Source: Nocardia sp. NBC_00508
GTDB taxonomy: Bacteria > Actinomycetota > Actinomycetes > Mycobacteriales > Mycobacteriaceae
Length of the DNA stretch: 64,000 bases
Reading direction: 5' to 3'
Assembly: GCF_036346875.1 (NCBI RefSeq)
Contig: NZ_CP107852.1
Span: forward strand, 1,364,001 to 1,428,000
In this document: one piece after another, positions 1-8,766 of the stretch
Layout: the number at the start of each line of letters is the position of its first letter
Position numbering within the stretch: position 1 is the first letter of the stretch
Position numbers and translations under genes: made by a program
Notes under the pieces: generated by a model
What the model saw: the letters and a program-made list of their open reading frames with translations, nothing else
Databases searched by the model: none
Told to the model about the DNA's origin: nothing

Positions 1-2863
1 TTTGCGCTGCGAGACGGCCTACCTCCGTGGCGAGGTCGGTGAGCGTGGCGCGGTCTTGTTCGAGGTTGCCGTTGAGCTCCTCGATTCGGATTCGGAGCTG
101 TTCGATCTCGGTCAGTACTTCGCGATAGTCACGCCCGACCGACTCTTCGATGGCTTCGAGTTCGGTCTTCATCTGCTGGTACTCGGCGGCTGCCCTGATG
201 GCGGCTCCGGCATGCTCCATGGCGTCGGCGGCTGAGGTCTGCGCGTGATCGGCGAGGAGGCTGGTGGTCGCGCGGGCCTGCCGCAAGTCGCCGTGAGCGT
301 CGAGCCAGCCGTCGGCTTGACCGGCGAAATCGTCGATGGCTTCGTTCAGAGTCGCGAGGGCGGCGCGTTCGGTGGGAAGTCCACTTTCGGCGGCGAGCGA
401 GGAAAGGCCGTGCAGGGCGCTTTTGACCCCGGCTTCCTTCGCCGAGACGGTCTCGAGGCAGTTGCGTACCTGGCGATCGGCCGCGGCAAGGTCCGATTCG
501 GCTCGGGTGAGCTGGTTTTCGGCGGCGAGCAGCAGCTCGTGATCGGGACGGCTGTCGCGCTCGGACTCGATCAGGCCGCGATGGACGCTCAGCTGCCGCA
601 GTCGGGCGTGCAGCTCGTCCAGCTGATGGTCGTACTCTGCTATCGCGTCTCCGATTTCGCGGATGCGACGCTGTCTGGCGCGTTCCCGGGTCGAGGCGCC
701 GATGTAGGCGGGTTGATCCTTGTGCCAGCTGCCGTTGAGGTTGCCGATGCGCCAGCCGCCGTCGGCGCCGACGGCAGCCACCGACCCGGTGGGCAGTCGA
801 TCGCCGAAAGCGATAGTGGCCAGCAGGCCGCGCACCACGTCAGGGGTGACCTCGGCATCGGGAACCGCGACAAGAACATCCGCGAGCGAGCGACCAGCCA
901 CCGGCGCCACAGCGGTGTGGTCGGCGAATGCGTCGTGGCCTTCCACGTCGCCGCGTGAACCGATCCAGGCATCCAACAGTCCAGCGGATTCAAGGGCGGC
1001 CTCGATGCCCGCCGCGGCGCTATCGGGCACCTCCTCGGCGAAGTCGATCAGCCGCCACAGGGGTGCACCGGCCATCCGGCTCCGGTCGGTGGTGCGCCAA
1101 GGTGGGGTTGTCGGTGGGATGTCGTGTTCAGCTGTGAGGCTGTCTCGCTCAGCGGCAAGTTCGCCGCGTTTGCTTTCGGCATCGCCGATTTCTCGCTCAC
1201 ACCGGGTCTCTTGCCGCGCCAGATCTTCCAACGCGGCCGAGACCACCTTGTTGACCGTGTCGATCAGTGCCGATTGGCGGTCGGCCAGATCGGCGAGGTT
1301 GTCCGGGTTCTCGAACGACAGTGCGCGGCATCCGATGGCCCAGTCGCGCAGGCGATCACGCAGGGCATCGAGCTCGCGTGCGTGTTCCTCGGCGGCCCTG
1401 GTCCGCGCATCCCCGGCGGTCGCGAACTCGTCCCTGGCCGACTCCAACGCCTTCTCGGCGTCCGTACGCGAATCGACCGCTCGTTCGTGTCGCTCCAGCG
1501 CGCGACTCATATCGCCGATGCGATCGCGTCTGCCCCGCACCGCCGCGCGCAGCAAAGCTCGGGACCGAGGGGATTGCGGATCGGCGGCCAGCTCGTCGTA
1601 CACGCTGACGAGCCCGGCGCGGTGCGCGGCTTGGCGGGCTTCGATGCCGCTTCGCTCCGCGATCCTCGCGAGCCGTTCTTCGGACTCGACGGCGGCGGCG
1701 TGATCTTCCGCGGCAGTCGTCGCGGCAGACTGCTTCCGCTGCGATTCTGCCTCGGCGCGCTCTGCCCGCTCCCCGGCGCTTCGGGTTGCTTCGCGCTTGT
1801 CGACGAGTTTCAAGCCCTCTTTATAGGCATCGGATTTTCTCAGCCCTTCCCGCCTGGCCCCGGCCTGCGACAGATCGAGTTTTCTCGCGCTTATGCGTTG
1901 CTGGGTCTCGCCTTTACGCTGCTCGGTGCGCTCGTACTCGTCGGCGGACTTCTTGGCCGCGGCGGAGATTCTCTCCAGCTCTGTGGTCGCCGAGATGAGC
2001 GCGGCGGCCCCGGCACGCAGCACCCGCTGCGCATAGGTGCGCTGATGACGTGCCAGCGTGCGAGTGGCCGCGACCTCGGCATCCAAGCGCGCCAGCCGTT
2101 CCCGCTGCGCGTCGAGACGCTCGAAGCCCTCGGCGAGGTCGGCGATCTCGTCGTGGCTCAGCGGCGGCAGCGCGCGCGACAGCAGTGTCGACAACAGGGC
2201 CGGGTCGAGTCGCTGGGACAGTTTCGGCGTCCGCAACTGAAGCAAAGCGGTGATCAACGCGTCGTATCGCTGTTCGTTCAGCGTCGGGAACAGCATCGAA
2301 CGCACTCTCACGCGGTAGTCGGCCGCGCTGTCGTGCACCTTTCCTCCGGCGCTGAGCCGCTCGTCCAGCGCCGCACGGGTCAGCGGGCGGCCGGATTCGG
2401 TCAGCGCCAGCTCGCGCTCGGAATGCGCTGTGCCGATCCGTAACTCGGTGGTGAAGTAATCCGCGTGCACCGACGTCGTCCGGCTGGTGGCCTGTAGCCG
2501 CGCACCACAGGTGAACCACTTTTCCGTCTCCCCGGGAAGCCGAAATTCGAGCCAGACGTATCCGACCCGGGTGGCACCGGACGCGCCCTCGCCCATGAGA
2601 TTCCAATACATGGTTCGTTCACCGGTGCCGAAGGTGGACAACCGATTGGCCCGCAGATTCGCGTCGAACAGGAAGGGCAGCAGCAGTTCCAGCGCCTTGG
2701 ACTTGCCGCTCCCGTTCGGGCCGCGCAGCAGCAGACGTCCGTCGTGGAATTCGAAAACCTCGTCGTAGTAGCGCCAGACGTTGAGAATTCCCGCGCGGGT
2801 CGGCACCCACCGGCTGCTCTCCTGCGCACCGGGCAGCGGTTGCGGCAACTGGGTCACGGTCAT
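1..2863 (-). CDS. jetC: Wadjet SMC-like ATPase JetC (TIGR02680-type), C-terminus cut by window edge
   Basis: This is the SMC-family motor of a Wadjet plasmid-defence complex; in characterised Wadjet systems it extrudes DNA loops so that small circular DNA is found and cut. The frame is open from the ATG at 2863 to base 1, giving 954 visible residues. A Walker A motif GPNGSGKS lies at about residues 47-54. The visible C-terminal part is rich in Glu, Gln, Leu and Ala heptads, as expected of the long coiled coil. The ABC signature and Walker B should lie beyond the left edge. The ATG overlaps the jetB stop as ATGA, so the two are translationally coupled. Family assignment rests on the Walker A context and on the three neighbouring jet genes. 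Confidence 0.9.
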   Translation of the reverse strand, partial: MTVTQLPQPLPGAQESSRWVPTRAGILNVWRYYDEVFEFHDGRLLLRGPNGSGKSKALELLLPFLFDANLRANRLSTFGTGERTMYWNLMGEGASGATRVGYVWLEFRLPGETEKWFTCGARLQATSRTTSVHADYFTTELRIGTAHSERELALTESGRPLTRAALDERLSAGGKVHDSAADYRVRVRSMLFPTLNEQRYDALITALLQLRTPKLSQRLDPALLSTLLSRALPPLSHDEIADLAEGFERLDAQRERLARLDAEVAATRTLARHQRTYAQRVLRAGAAALISATTELERISAAAKKSADEYERTEQRKGETQQRISARKLDLSQAGARREGLRKSDAYKEGLKLVDKREATRSAGERAERAEAESQRKQSAATTAAEDHAAAVESEERLARIAERSGIEARQAAHRAGLVSVYDELAADPQSPRSRALLRAAVRGRRDRIGDMSRALERHERAVDSRTDAEKALESARDEFATAGDARTRAAEEHARELDALRDRLRDWAIGCRALSFENPDNLADLADRQSALIDTVNKVVSAALEDLARQETRCEREIGDAESKRGELAAERDSLTAEHDIPPTTPPWRTTDRSRMAGAPLWRLIDFAEEVPDSAAAGIEAALESAGLLDAWIGSRGDVEGHDAFADHTAVAPVAGRSLADVLVAVPDAEVTPDVVRGLLATIAFGDRLPTGSVAAVGADGGWRIGNLNGSWHKDQPAYIGASTRERARQRRIREIGDAIAEYDHQLDELHARLRQLSVHRGLIESERDSRPDHELLLAAENQLTRAESDLAAADRQVRNCLETVSAKEAGVKSALHGLSSLAAESGLPTERAALATLNEAIDDFAGQADGWLDAHGDLRQARATTSLLADHAQTSAADAMEHAGAAIRAAAEYQQMKTELEAIEESVGRDYREVLTEIEQLRIRIEELNGNLEQDRATLTDLATEVGRLAAQ

Positions 2864-4113
2864 GACGGTTCCTCGGTGGAGTCGGCTGTGCGGATCTCGC
2901 TGACGCGGTATCGGGATGCGGCGGGCAGCGGGGTCACCAGTCCCGACGCCGAGAGGCGGACCAGCCCGAACGACCTCAGCACGGCGAGAGCGTCGGAAAC
3001 GAGTTGGCGCGCGCCGTCATCACCTCGATAGGTGCGAGCCCAGCGCGGAAACCGGTCCAGTATTCCGGCGGCGCTGCGCTGCAACTGTTCGGCGGTGGTC
3101 GGGCCAGGCATGGCGTCGAGAAGCAGCAGGGCTGCCACCTTGGCGGTGCCGGCGTCATCGGGAAACCGGCTGTCGGTGGCGATGCCGTCGGGGTCGACCA
3201 GCAACAGTCCTTCGGCCCGCTCTTCGAGAACGAAACCGCCCTGTTCGGCGGCGCGACGGAGTAGCTGCCTGCCGGTGGGCGAAGCGAGGTAGGCCCGCTC
3301 GTCCTCGGTGAGTTCGTCGAAGTACACCACCGGATCGTCCACCAGGCGGCGAAATACACTGTGCCGCAACCACAGATTGCGCTGAACGTCGGAAACACCT
3401 GTGCGGTCGGCATGCCTGCCCGACGCAGCCGCCAGACCGTAGCGGCGTTCCCTGGTGAGTTCCACGAGTACATCGTCGAACCGCAACGGCACCTCCGCGG
3501 TGGGCAGTCCCAGTTGCGAGGGGCCGGTCGGGAGTGCCAGCAACCGCAACAGCAGCGTGGTGTCGACTCGGAACAGCACCTTCGCGGTATCCGACTCCAC
3601 GTACGAATCGGCGGCTCCGTCGATTGCCTCGAGCACACCGAACGCCTCCAGCAACCGCAACGCGTCCACGAAAGCCATGCGCTCCGCGCGGTTGGCCGTA
3701 TCGAAGCTCGCCACCACAGGGTCCTCCGCGGTGGCGACACGCACCCGCCCTGCGAGCAGACCGATCGTCGTCACCGGAGCGGCGAACAGTTCCGCCGCCA
3801 CAACACACAGCAGGACGTACCGTCTGCGATCGAATTCGGCTCTGCCCGAACGCAGTCGGCGCGCCGGTCGGGTCGGGTCGATGGCCGCGCGCACTTTGAC
3901 CAGACGGGCGTAGCCGAGGCGTGGCTCGACGATCAGGGCCCAACCGCAGTGGTAGTCGAACCACTTCGCGATCGGATCGCGCCGCCGCCGGATCACGTCG
4001 AACACCTCCGGTGTGGCACGTTCGGTGATCAGCGGATCGGCCAGCAGGTGCCGCACGCCGCGCGCGATCTCCTCACGCTCGGCGATCACCAGTTGGTTGG
4101 CGAGCTCGCTCAC
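2860..4113 (-). CDS. jetB: Wadjet subunit JetB (TIGR02678 / DUF2398 type)
   Basis: This 417-residue protein matches the TIGR02678/DUF2398 family by its Arg-rich N-terminal helices, the motif RRRRDPIAKWFDYHCGW, and its place between JetA and JetC. In Wadjet the JetB protein is the KITE-like winged-helix partner of the kleisin, and no enzymatic motif is visible here. I chose the GTG at 4113 because an excellent GGGAGGAA ribosome site lies 4 bases upstream. An ATG further upstream would overlap jetA and lacks such a site. The gap from jetA is 25 bases, and the end overlaps jetC by 4 bases. The C-terminal part contains Leu-rich helices typical of winged-helix folds. Confidence 0.88.
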   Translation of the reverse strand: MSELANQLVIAEREEIARGVRHLLADPLITERATPEVFDVIRRRRDPIAKWFDYHCGWALIVEPRLGYARLVKVRAAIDPTRPARRLRSGRAEFDRRRYVLLCVVAAELFAAPVTTIGLLAGRVRVATAEDPVVASFDTANRAERMAFVDALRLLEAFGVLEAIDGAADSYVESDTAKVLFRVDTTLLLRLLALPTGPSQLGLPTAEVPLRFDDVLVELTRERRYGLAAASGRHADRTGVSDVQRNLWLRHSVFRRLVDDPVVYFDELTEDERAYLASPTGRQLLRRAAEQGGFVLEERAEGLLLVDPDGIATDSRFPDDAGTAKVAALLLLDAMPGPTTAEQLQRSAAGILDRFPRWARTYRGDDGARQLVSDALAVLRSFGLVRLSASGLVTPLPAASRYRVSEIRTADSTEEPS

Positions 4114-4138
4114 AGCTTCCTCCCGTGATTCGCCGCGA

Positions 4139-5671
4139 TCACGCGGATGCTCCTCGTCGCCGCGCACCGCGACCGAGCGCGGTGACCTCCACGATGTAGT
4201 CGGGTCCGCGGAATACGCCACGCGGCGTCTTCAGTTCGGCGGTTCCGCCGTCCGGCGGGGTGCGCAGAACGATCTCCACACGACCATCCGTGGTACTGCC
4301 CCGCCGGATTCCGTTCGCTTCCGGCGCGCTGCCCAGCGCTCGGCCGAGCAACTCGAGCAGCCGTTCGAACACTCCGTGATCCAGTTCGCCGAACCCCGAA
4401 AGGCGCACGGTTCCACCGGTATCCAGCATGTCCCACGCCGCCTGTAGTTCGGCCCGTTCGGCCGCGGCCCTTGCGGCCCTGGCGGCTTTGATCGCCGCGA
4501 CATCCGGAATCGCGCCGGTCCTGCCGAAGCGCTCGGTACGACCCGACGAACGCAGCAACGGCGAGACCTCGACCGCAGGCGCCTCGTGCCACGACGCGGT
4601 GTAGCTCACCAACTCCGGGTCGGGGTGCGCCAGATGCGGATGCCGCGCGGAGCTGAGCCCGAAGGCCGTTGACCACAGCCGGTGCAGGTCGTCCTGCTCC
4701 GGCAGCACCGAAAACCACCGCGCCAGTTCACGGAAGTCGGCCGCGGCGCTGCTCGACCGCCTGCGCGACTCGGTGATCCGGTCGAGTACCTGCAGCAGCG
4801 TGATGATGGCCTTCCGGCCGACTTGTCGTAGCTGGTCGATGCGCGGTGTGGTCCCGTCGGCGGGCAGGAACCAGGCTCGCAGACCGTCCCAGCGCGCTCT
4901 GCGGTGCTCCAGCCACGCGGAGCTCGGATCGGCGCCGCTCAGTTGCGGCAGCTCGGCTCCGAGCAGTGCGCGCTGATGCATGCGGGTGACGCCGTAGTTC
5001 TCGATCAACTGGATGCGGGAGGCGATGGCGTGCGTGCGGTATTCGATGTTGGTCAGAAACTCCTGGAGATACGCCACCGTGGCGGCTTTTACCTCGTGGA
5101 ATACGGTGAGGTCGACGCCGTCGGCACGCAGCAGTCGCTGTAGTTCGCCGTTGAACTGTTTGGTGTTGCCGCGCAGCGCCTCCAAGTGGGACTCGAGCTC
5201 GCTCAACACCGTGAACACTCGGCGGTCCGGGCCGGAGTCGAGTTCGTGCGCCAGGTCGGCCAGCCGGTCGGAGATCGCGTCGAGTACGGCGGTCTGCAGG
5301 GCGCCGGTCGAGGCGAGGACCGTCATCGCGTGCACGACACCGGCGAATGCGGCCTCCCCCTGCTTGGTGAGCGAGTACTGGAGGTTGCGGCGTTCGTATT
5401 CGCTTGCGGTGCGGTAGTTTTCGGAGTGGTTCTGGATGACGTCGACCAGATTCCAGGTGTGCAGCTGGTCCAGCGCCGCGGTGAGGTCGTCGTCCTCGAC
5501 GGCTTCCAACCATCCGACCGACCGCAGCCGCGCCCGAACCTCGTCGATGCCGAGCGCGGTCTCCAGACGTTCGTTCGCCTCACCGAACGCGTGCAGCACC
5601 GACACATAGAGACCGGCGCGATCGCCGCTGGTGAAGCGGAACATCTCGGGCGGAACACGAATCGGGTCCAT
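4139..5671 (-). CDS. jetA: Wadjet subunit JetA (TIGR02677 / DUF2397 type kleisin)
   Basis: This 510-residue protein begins MDPIRVPPEMFRFTSGD, typical of the DUF2397/TIGR02677 family, and is mostly alpha-helical with a long Ala/Glu-rich helix near residues 390-420. In Wadjet, JetA is the kleisin that bridges the SMC heads and binds JetB. The ATG at 5671 follows a GAGGGAATTGCT ribosome site, whereas an in-frame ATG 77 codons upstream would extend through the jetD stop region and has a Pro/Arg-rich, non-family N-terminus. The gene follows jetD by 57 bases and precedes jetB by 25 bases, so the four form one operon. Confidence 0.88.
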   Translation of the reverse strand: MDPIRVPPEMFRFTSGDRAGLYVSVLHAFGEANERLETALGIDEVRARLRSVGWLEAVEDDDLTAALDQLHTWNLVDVIQNHSENYRTASEYERRNLQYSLTKQGEAAFAGVVHAMTVLASTGALQTAVLDAISDRLADLAHELDSGPDRRVFTVLSELESHLEALRGNTKQFNGELQRLLRADGVDLTVFHEVKAATVAYLQEFLTNIEYRTHAIASRIQLIENYGVTRMHQRALLGAELPQLSGADPSSAWLEHRRARWDGLRAWFLPADGTTPRIDQLRQVGRKAIITLLQVLDRITESRRRSSSAAADFRELARWFSVLPEQDDLHRLWSTAFGLSSARHPHLAHPDPELVSYTASWHEAPAVEVSPLLRSSGRTERFGRTGAIPDVAAIKAARAARAAAERAELQAAWDMLDTGGTVRLSGFGELDHGVFERLLELLGRALGSAPEANGIRRGSTTDGRVEIVLRTPPDGGTAELKTPRGVFRGPDYIVEVTALGRGARRRGASA

Positions 5672-5727
5672 AGCAATTCCCTCTGGCTGGCGACTCGACT
5701 GCCCACCATAGACCCAGGGGCCGACAT

Positions 5728-6942
5728 TCACGGCCCGATGTCGGCGAGCAGAACGTCGACAACCCGCTCTTCGGGGACCGCCAGGCCGGTCCGGCGCAGG
5801 TGCTCGGACAGGTCGCCATCCCACGGCACCGGCGTCACCCTGCCGACGGCGGGTCCGTTCGCCCCAACCGCCGAGAGGTAATCCGCGCTGGTCATCCGCC
5901 ACGGCATCGCCCCGAACCTGGCGACGATGTTGGCGGCGATCCGCAGGCCCTCACCGTCGAAGTCACCGTGGTAGCGAAGTTCGGCTCCCGCACGCGACAA
6001 CCGATCCAGCAAATGCACGCAGGCGCTGCTCGGCCACCCGGCCGTGCACACCATCGGCGGGCAACGATCGCCGAAGCGCGCCAACGCCATCGCGAGGATG
6101 CTGGGGTTCTCGACCACCCACACTCGACCGGCTGCTTCGGCCATCCGTGGCTCGCATCGGATTTGCTGCAGCGTGACAACCCCGGCGAGCCCACGGCTTG
6201 CGCAGGTGCGCAAGATCTGGCCGACCACTCCGTCGGCACCTCTCGTCGGCAGACCAGCGACGAGCACGGTGGATGACAGTTCGTCGTCGGCCACCCCGGC
6301 ACGCTCCCACAGAGCGCGCAACCGAATGGCATCGGTTGGCGGATCGCTGTCGTACAGCACCGCCAGCGCGCGGATAACCGTGGCCTGTAACCGCGTTCCG
6401 TCGTCGAGGGCGTGCGGGTCGCCGAGCACTCGCTCGGCGAACACCGGCAAAGGGACACCTGCTCCGGGTAGCTCGCCCAGGACGCGAAACGCTCGTTCCA
6501 GCTCGAATCTCGTGTATTCGACCGACCTCGTCATCAACCCCGCGCGCCGCGTCGAGGCCACCCACTCCTCCAGAGCAGGTTGAGCGCGCACGACGCCGTG
6601 GCCGGACAACCACGCCCACAATTGCTGTCGAGCAGCCAGCTGAGCAGCGCGCTCGGCTGATCTGTCGCCAATCGGCCCGATAAGGCGCTCGACGACCGTG
6701 TAGGCATCCGCCCCGGTGACCTCGAGCAGCACCGCATCGACCTCGGCCAAACTGACTGTCCGGTACTCGCCGGGCAGTCGAGACGCCCCGAAGAAATCGG
6801 CGAGGGCCGTCTGCTGGCCAGTATCCAGCGGCCCGACTTTGACTCGATTCACAGGCCGACCTGTCGCCAGACGCCGATGCAACGCCTGCCACAGCGGTGC
6901 CAAGTCCGCGGATAGACGCTCTATCGCCTGTTCGTCACTCAT
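5728..6942 (-). CDS. jetD: Wadjet nuclease subunit JetD (TIGR02679, C-terminal DUF2399 Toprim-like)
   Basis: The 404-residue product is the expected DNA-cleaving subunit. Its C-terminal third carries Toprim-like acidic residues: Glu278 in VVENP, and Asp327, Asp329 and Glu331 in the motif HGDFDGEGLRIAANI. These fit metal binding as in topoisomerase VI-like Toprim domains. It is the first gene of the operon (jetD-jetA-jetB-jetC), whereas jetABCD is the usual order in the original Wadjet descriptions. The ATG at 6942 is preceded by GGGAGGG about 12 bases upstream. All expected acidic residues are present, so I infer an intact nuclease. It most likely cuts circular DNA after loop extrusion. Confidence 0.88.
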   Translation of the reverse strand: MSDEQAIERLSADLAPLWQALHRRLATGRPVNRVKVGPLDTGQQTALADFFGASRLPGEYRTVSLAEVDAVLLEVTGADAYTVVERLIGPIGDRSAERAAQLAARQQLWAWLSGHGVVRAQPALEEWVASTRRAGLMTRSVEYTRFELERAFRVLGELPGAGVPLPVFAERVLGDPHALDDGTRLQATVIRALAVLYDSDPPTDAIRLRALWERAGVADDELSSTVLVAGLPTRGADGVVGQILRTCASRGLAGVVTLQQIRCEPRMAEAAGRVWVVENPSILAMALARFGDRCPPMVCTAGWPSSACVHLLDRLSRAGAELRYHGDFDGEGLRIAANIVARFGAMPWRMTSADYLSAVGANGPAVGRVTPVPWDGDLSEHLRRTGLAVPEERVVDVLLADIGP

Positions 6943-7301
6943 GGATCGTCAGGGTCCCTCCCGTACGCACCCTTCGGCCAGATCCAAGCGAACCTTGGCG
7001 GCACTCGTTGCCGCCGCCGACGACTGCCCGGTTGCGGTCACACCGTGCACGAGGACTGCCCGACCGAGACCATTCCGCTGATCGAGAATTTCCTCGGCTG
7101 AACCGACCATCGAACACATGCACCGCCCTCCGGCGGTCATCGCCTGAGCCCTTCGACCGCCACGACTACGAAACCCTAGCCAGCTCCGTGCTCGCAGTGC
7201 CCGGAACCGATCACGACACCGGTTCGTGGCTGTCTCCCGATCTTGCATCGCAGAAACCTTGCCGCTGGCAATGCACTGGGGCCCAGAAGAACTCGTCCGA
7301 G

Positions 7302-7335
7302 CATGGCAGTGATCGGCGACGCTGATCACTGTGCT
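7302..7335. terminator. Imperfect hairpin with 8-bp perfect core
   Basis: CAGTGATC (7307-7314) and GATCACTG (7324-7331) form a perfect 8-bp stem around a 9-base loop, extended by partly paired GAGC/GCTC-type flanks. There is no T-tract on either side. It could be an actinobacterial terminator or a regulator site. Confidence 0.35.
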
Positions 7336-7548
7336 CGAATAGACCAGGCGTCCGGTGCAACATCCGGCTACGAACGACGTCGGCGGACTATGCAGTCACC
7401 GACTCGCCCCGACAAGATCACGGGCGATTCATTATCGGCCGACTCGGGCGGATTCTTGCTTCGCATTCCGCGCTCGACCAACAGATTCATCGGACTCTTA
7501 GGTGATCAGATCGTGATAAAGCGCCCGCGTTAACAGATAATTCCAGAA

Positions 7549-7564
7549 TGTGAGCTATCTCACG
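7549..7564 (+). promoter_or_regulatory. CRP/Crp-like binding site (TGTGA-N6-TCACG)
   Basis: The 16-base site TGTGAGCTATCTCACG matches the actinobacterial and enterobacterial CRP consensus TGTGA-N6-TCACA at 9 of 10 fixed positions, with a perfect core GTGAG-N4-CTCAC. It lies 391 bases before the SLT-domain gene. In Mycobacterium, Crp (Rv3676) controls the cell-wall hydrolase gene rpfA. Control of this murein hydrolase by a similar regulator is an inference by analogy. Confidence 0.5.
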
Positions 7565-7939
7565 TTTCCTATCGTAACTGCTGTTCAGGCGCGTATTGAA
7601 CGCCGGAAAGATGGACCTTGAAGATCGGCAATTTCTCTTATTAACTATCCGTTTGCTGTGTGTTCACCTGTCGTGACCAAGCTGAGATCAGGTCCGAAAG
7701 AGACTGAGAACCCAGACCGTGACTGGATTCTCCCCGGGTACGACAGCGGCACCCGAGGGGCACCGACCCCGAGTAGTTCCCGCATCGCGCCGCCAGGAAT
7801 TCGAATCCCTGGCTTTCACAACGAAATCCGAAAACAGCACACGAGCCGATTCGGGCGGACTTTCCCACCGGACGCCCGCTGTCGATCCGCGCTGCCTGCT
7901 CGGGCCGGATCGCCGCATGATCAAGGAACCGATTTCGCA

Positions 7940-8503
7940 ATGCCTGACTCACGCCCTTCTCCTTTCCGCCATCTGTCGCTTCGTAACGGCGCCGTCCTCG
8001 CGGCCGCCATCGGCATCATCGCCATCGGCTCCTCCGCCGGCGTGGCGGTGGCCGATGACGGCGTTCCGTCCGGTATCGCGCCGGTCGCCGGCGCCCCCGC
8101 CCTGCCCGGCCTGCCCCCACTGCCTCCGCTGCCCGGGCTGCCGCTGATGGGCATCCTGCCCCCACCGCCGCCGCCGGTCTACGAGAACAACCTCGACGGC
8201 TGGATCCGCCAGTCCCTCGACATTATGCGCGTCCACAACATCCCGGGCAGCTACGACAGCATCCATCGCAACGTGATGCGCGAATCGGGCGGAAACCCCC
8301 ATGCCATCAACACGTGGGACTCCAACGCCGCCAAAGGCACCCCCTCCAAGGGCCTGCTCCAGGTGATCGACCCGACCTTCAACGCGTATCACGTCGACGG
8401 CACCCCCTTCGACATCTGGGACCCGGTCGCCAACATCACCGCTGCCTGCAACTACGCGGCTCACCGCTACGGTTCGATCGATAACGTCAACGGGCCCTAT
8501 TAG
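7940..8503 (+). CDS. Secreted SLT-type lytic transglycosylase-like protein
   Basis: This 187-residue protein has a Sec signal peptide (residues 1-39, ending AVAD), then a Pro-rich linker (about 46-80), then a small transglycosylase domain. The motif MRESGGNP with the putative catalytic Glu115, followed by SKGLLQVIDPTF, is the SLT signature. It should cleave peptidoglycan outside the membrane. The ATG at 7940 follows AAGGAA at about 12 bases, a weak spacing. In-frame starts further upstream would add sequence before the signal peptide. A CRP-like site and a possible long leader lie upstream, and a strong hairpin follows the stop. It resembles the small secreted SLT proteins of Nocardia and Mycobacterium. 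It could act in resuscitation or cell separation. Confidence 0.85.
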   Translation: MPDSRPSPFRHLSLRNGAVLAAAIGIIAIGSSAGVAVADDGVPSGIAPVAGAPALPGLPPLPPLPGLPLMGILPPPPPPVYENNLDGWIRQSLDIMRVHNIPGSYDSIHRNVMRESGGNPHAINTWDSNAAKGTPSKGLLQVIDPTFNAYHVDGTPFDIWDPVANITAACNYAAHRYGSIDNVNGPY

Positions 8504-8520
8504 GCTCGGCGTATCTCCGG

Positions 8521-8554
8521 CAGCGCCTCCTCGTCTCACCGACGGGAGGCGCTG
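8521..8554 (+). terminator. Hairpin terminator after the SLT gene
   Basis: CAGCGCCTCC (8521-8530) pairs perfectly with GGAGGCGCTG (8545-8554) across a 14-base loop, 18 bases after the stop codon. There is no U-tract, which is common for actinobacterial terminators. Confidence 0.65.
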
Positions 8555-8766
8555 TCGGCCAGCCGAAGTCGGCATCCTCGAGGCCCAACAACCGACGCCC
8601 TGGTCGAACTCGACGGTCGCGGCACCGCCATCGAAAACCCAACAGGCACTTGGCATTGCAACCAATTTGGCGAGCGACTCACCGACGAGCGCCCGTTGGC
8701 GCTGGTCACATCCGTACTCCCGCCAGTGACAACAAACCCACTCACGAGGCCACATACGCTTGCCTT

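Larger units (their letters stand above)
6943..7939. other. Approximately 1-kb gene-free region upstream of jetD and the SLT gene
   Basis: No convincing protein gene is present. Open frames here are short and lack family resemblance or good ribosome sites. The stretch holds an imperfect inverted repeat at 7302-7335 and a CRP-like palindrome at 7549-7564. About 375 bases then lead to the SLT gene start at 7940 and could be a long 5' leader. A minus-strand frame ending at 6949 ends in a plausible-looking Ala/Val-rich stretch and could be a gene remnant. Confidence 0.5.

Noticed and set aside
245..2443. Long plus-strand frames over jetC
   Set aside because: Antisense shadows of the coiled-coil gene; Arg/Ala/Gly-rich with no domain and no ribosome site.
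6949..7329. Minus-strand frame upstream of jetD
   Set aside because: The N-terminal half is not protein-like and no ribosome site is seen. It may include a gene remnant but I cannot support a gene.
7565..7939. c-di-AMP (ydaO-type) riboswitch before the SLT gene
   Set aside because: I looked because rpfA genes often have one, but I could not find its conserved core sequences. A covariance search would decide.
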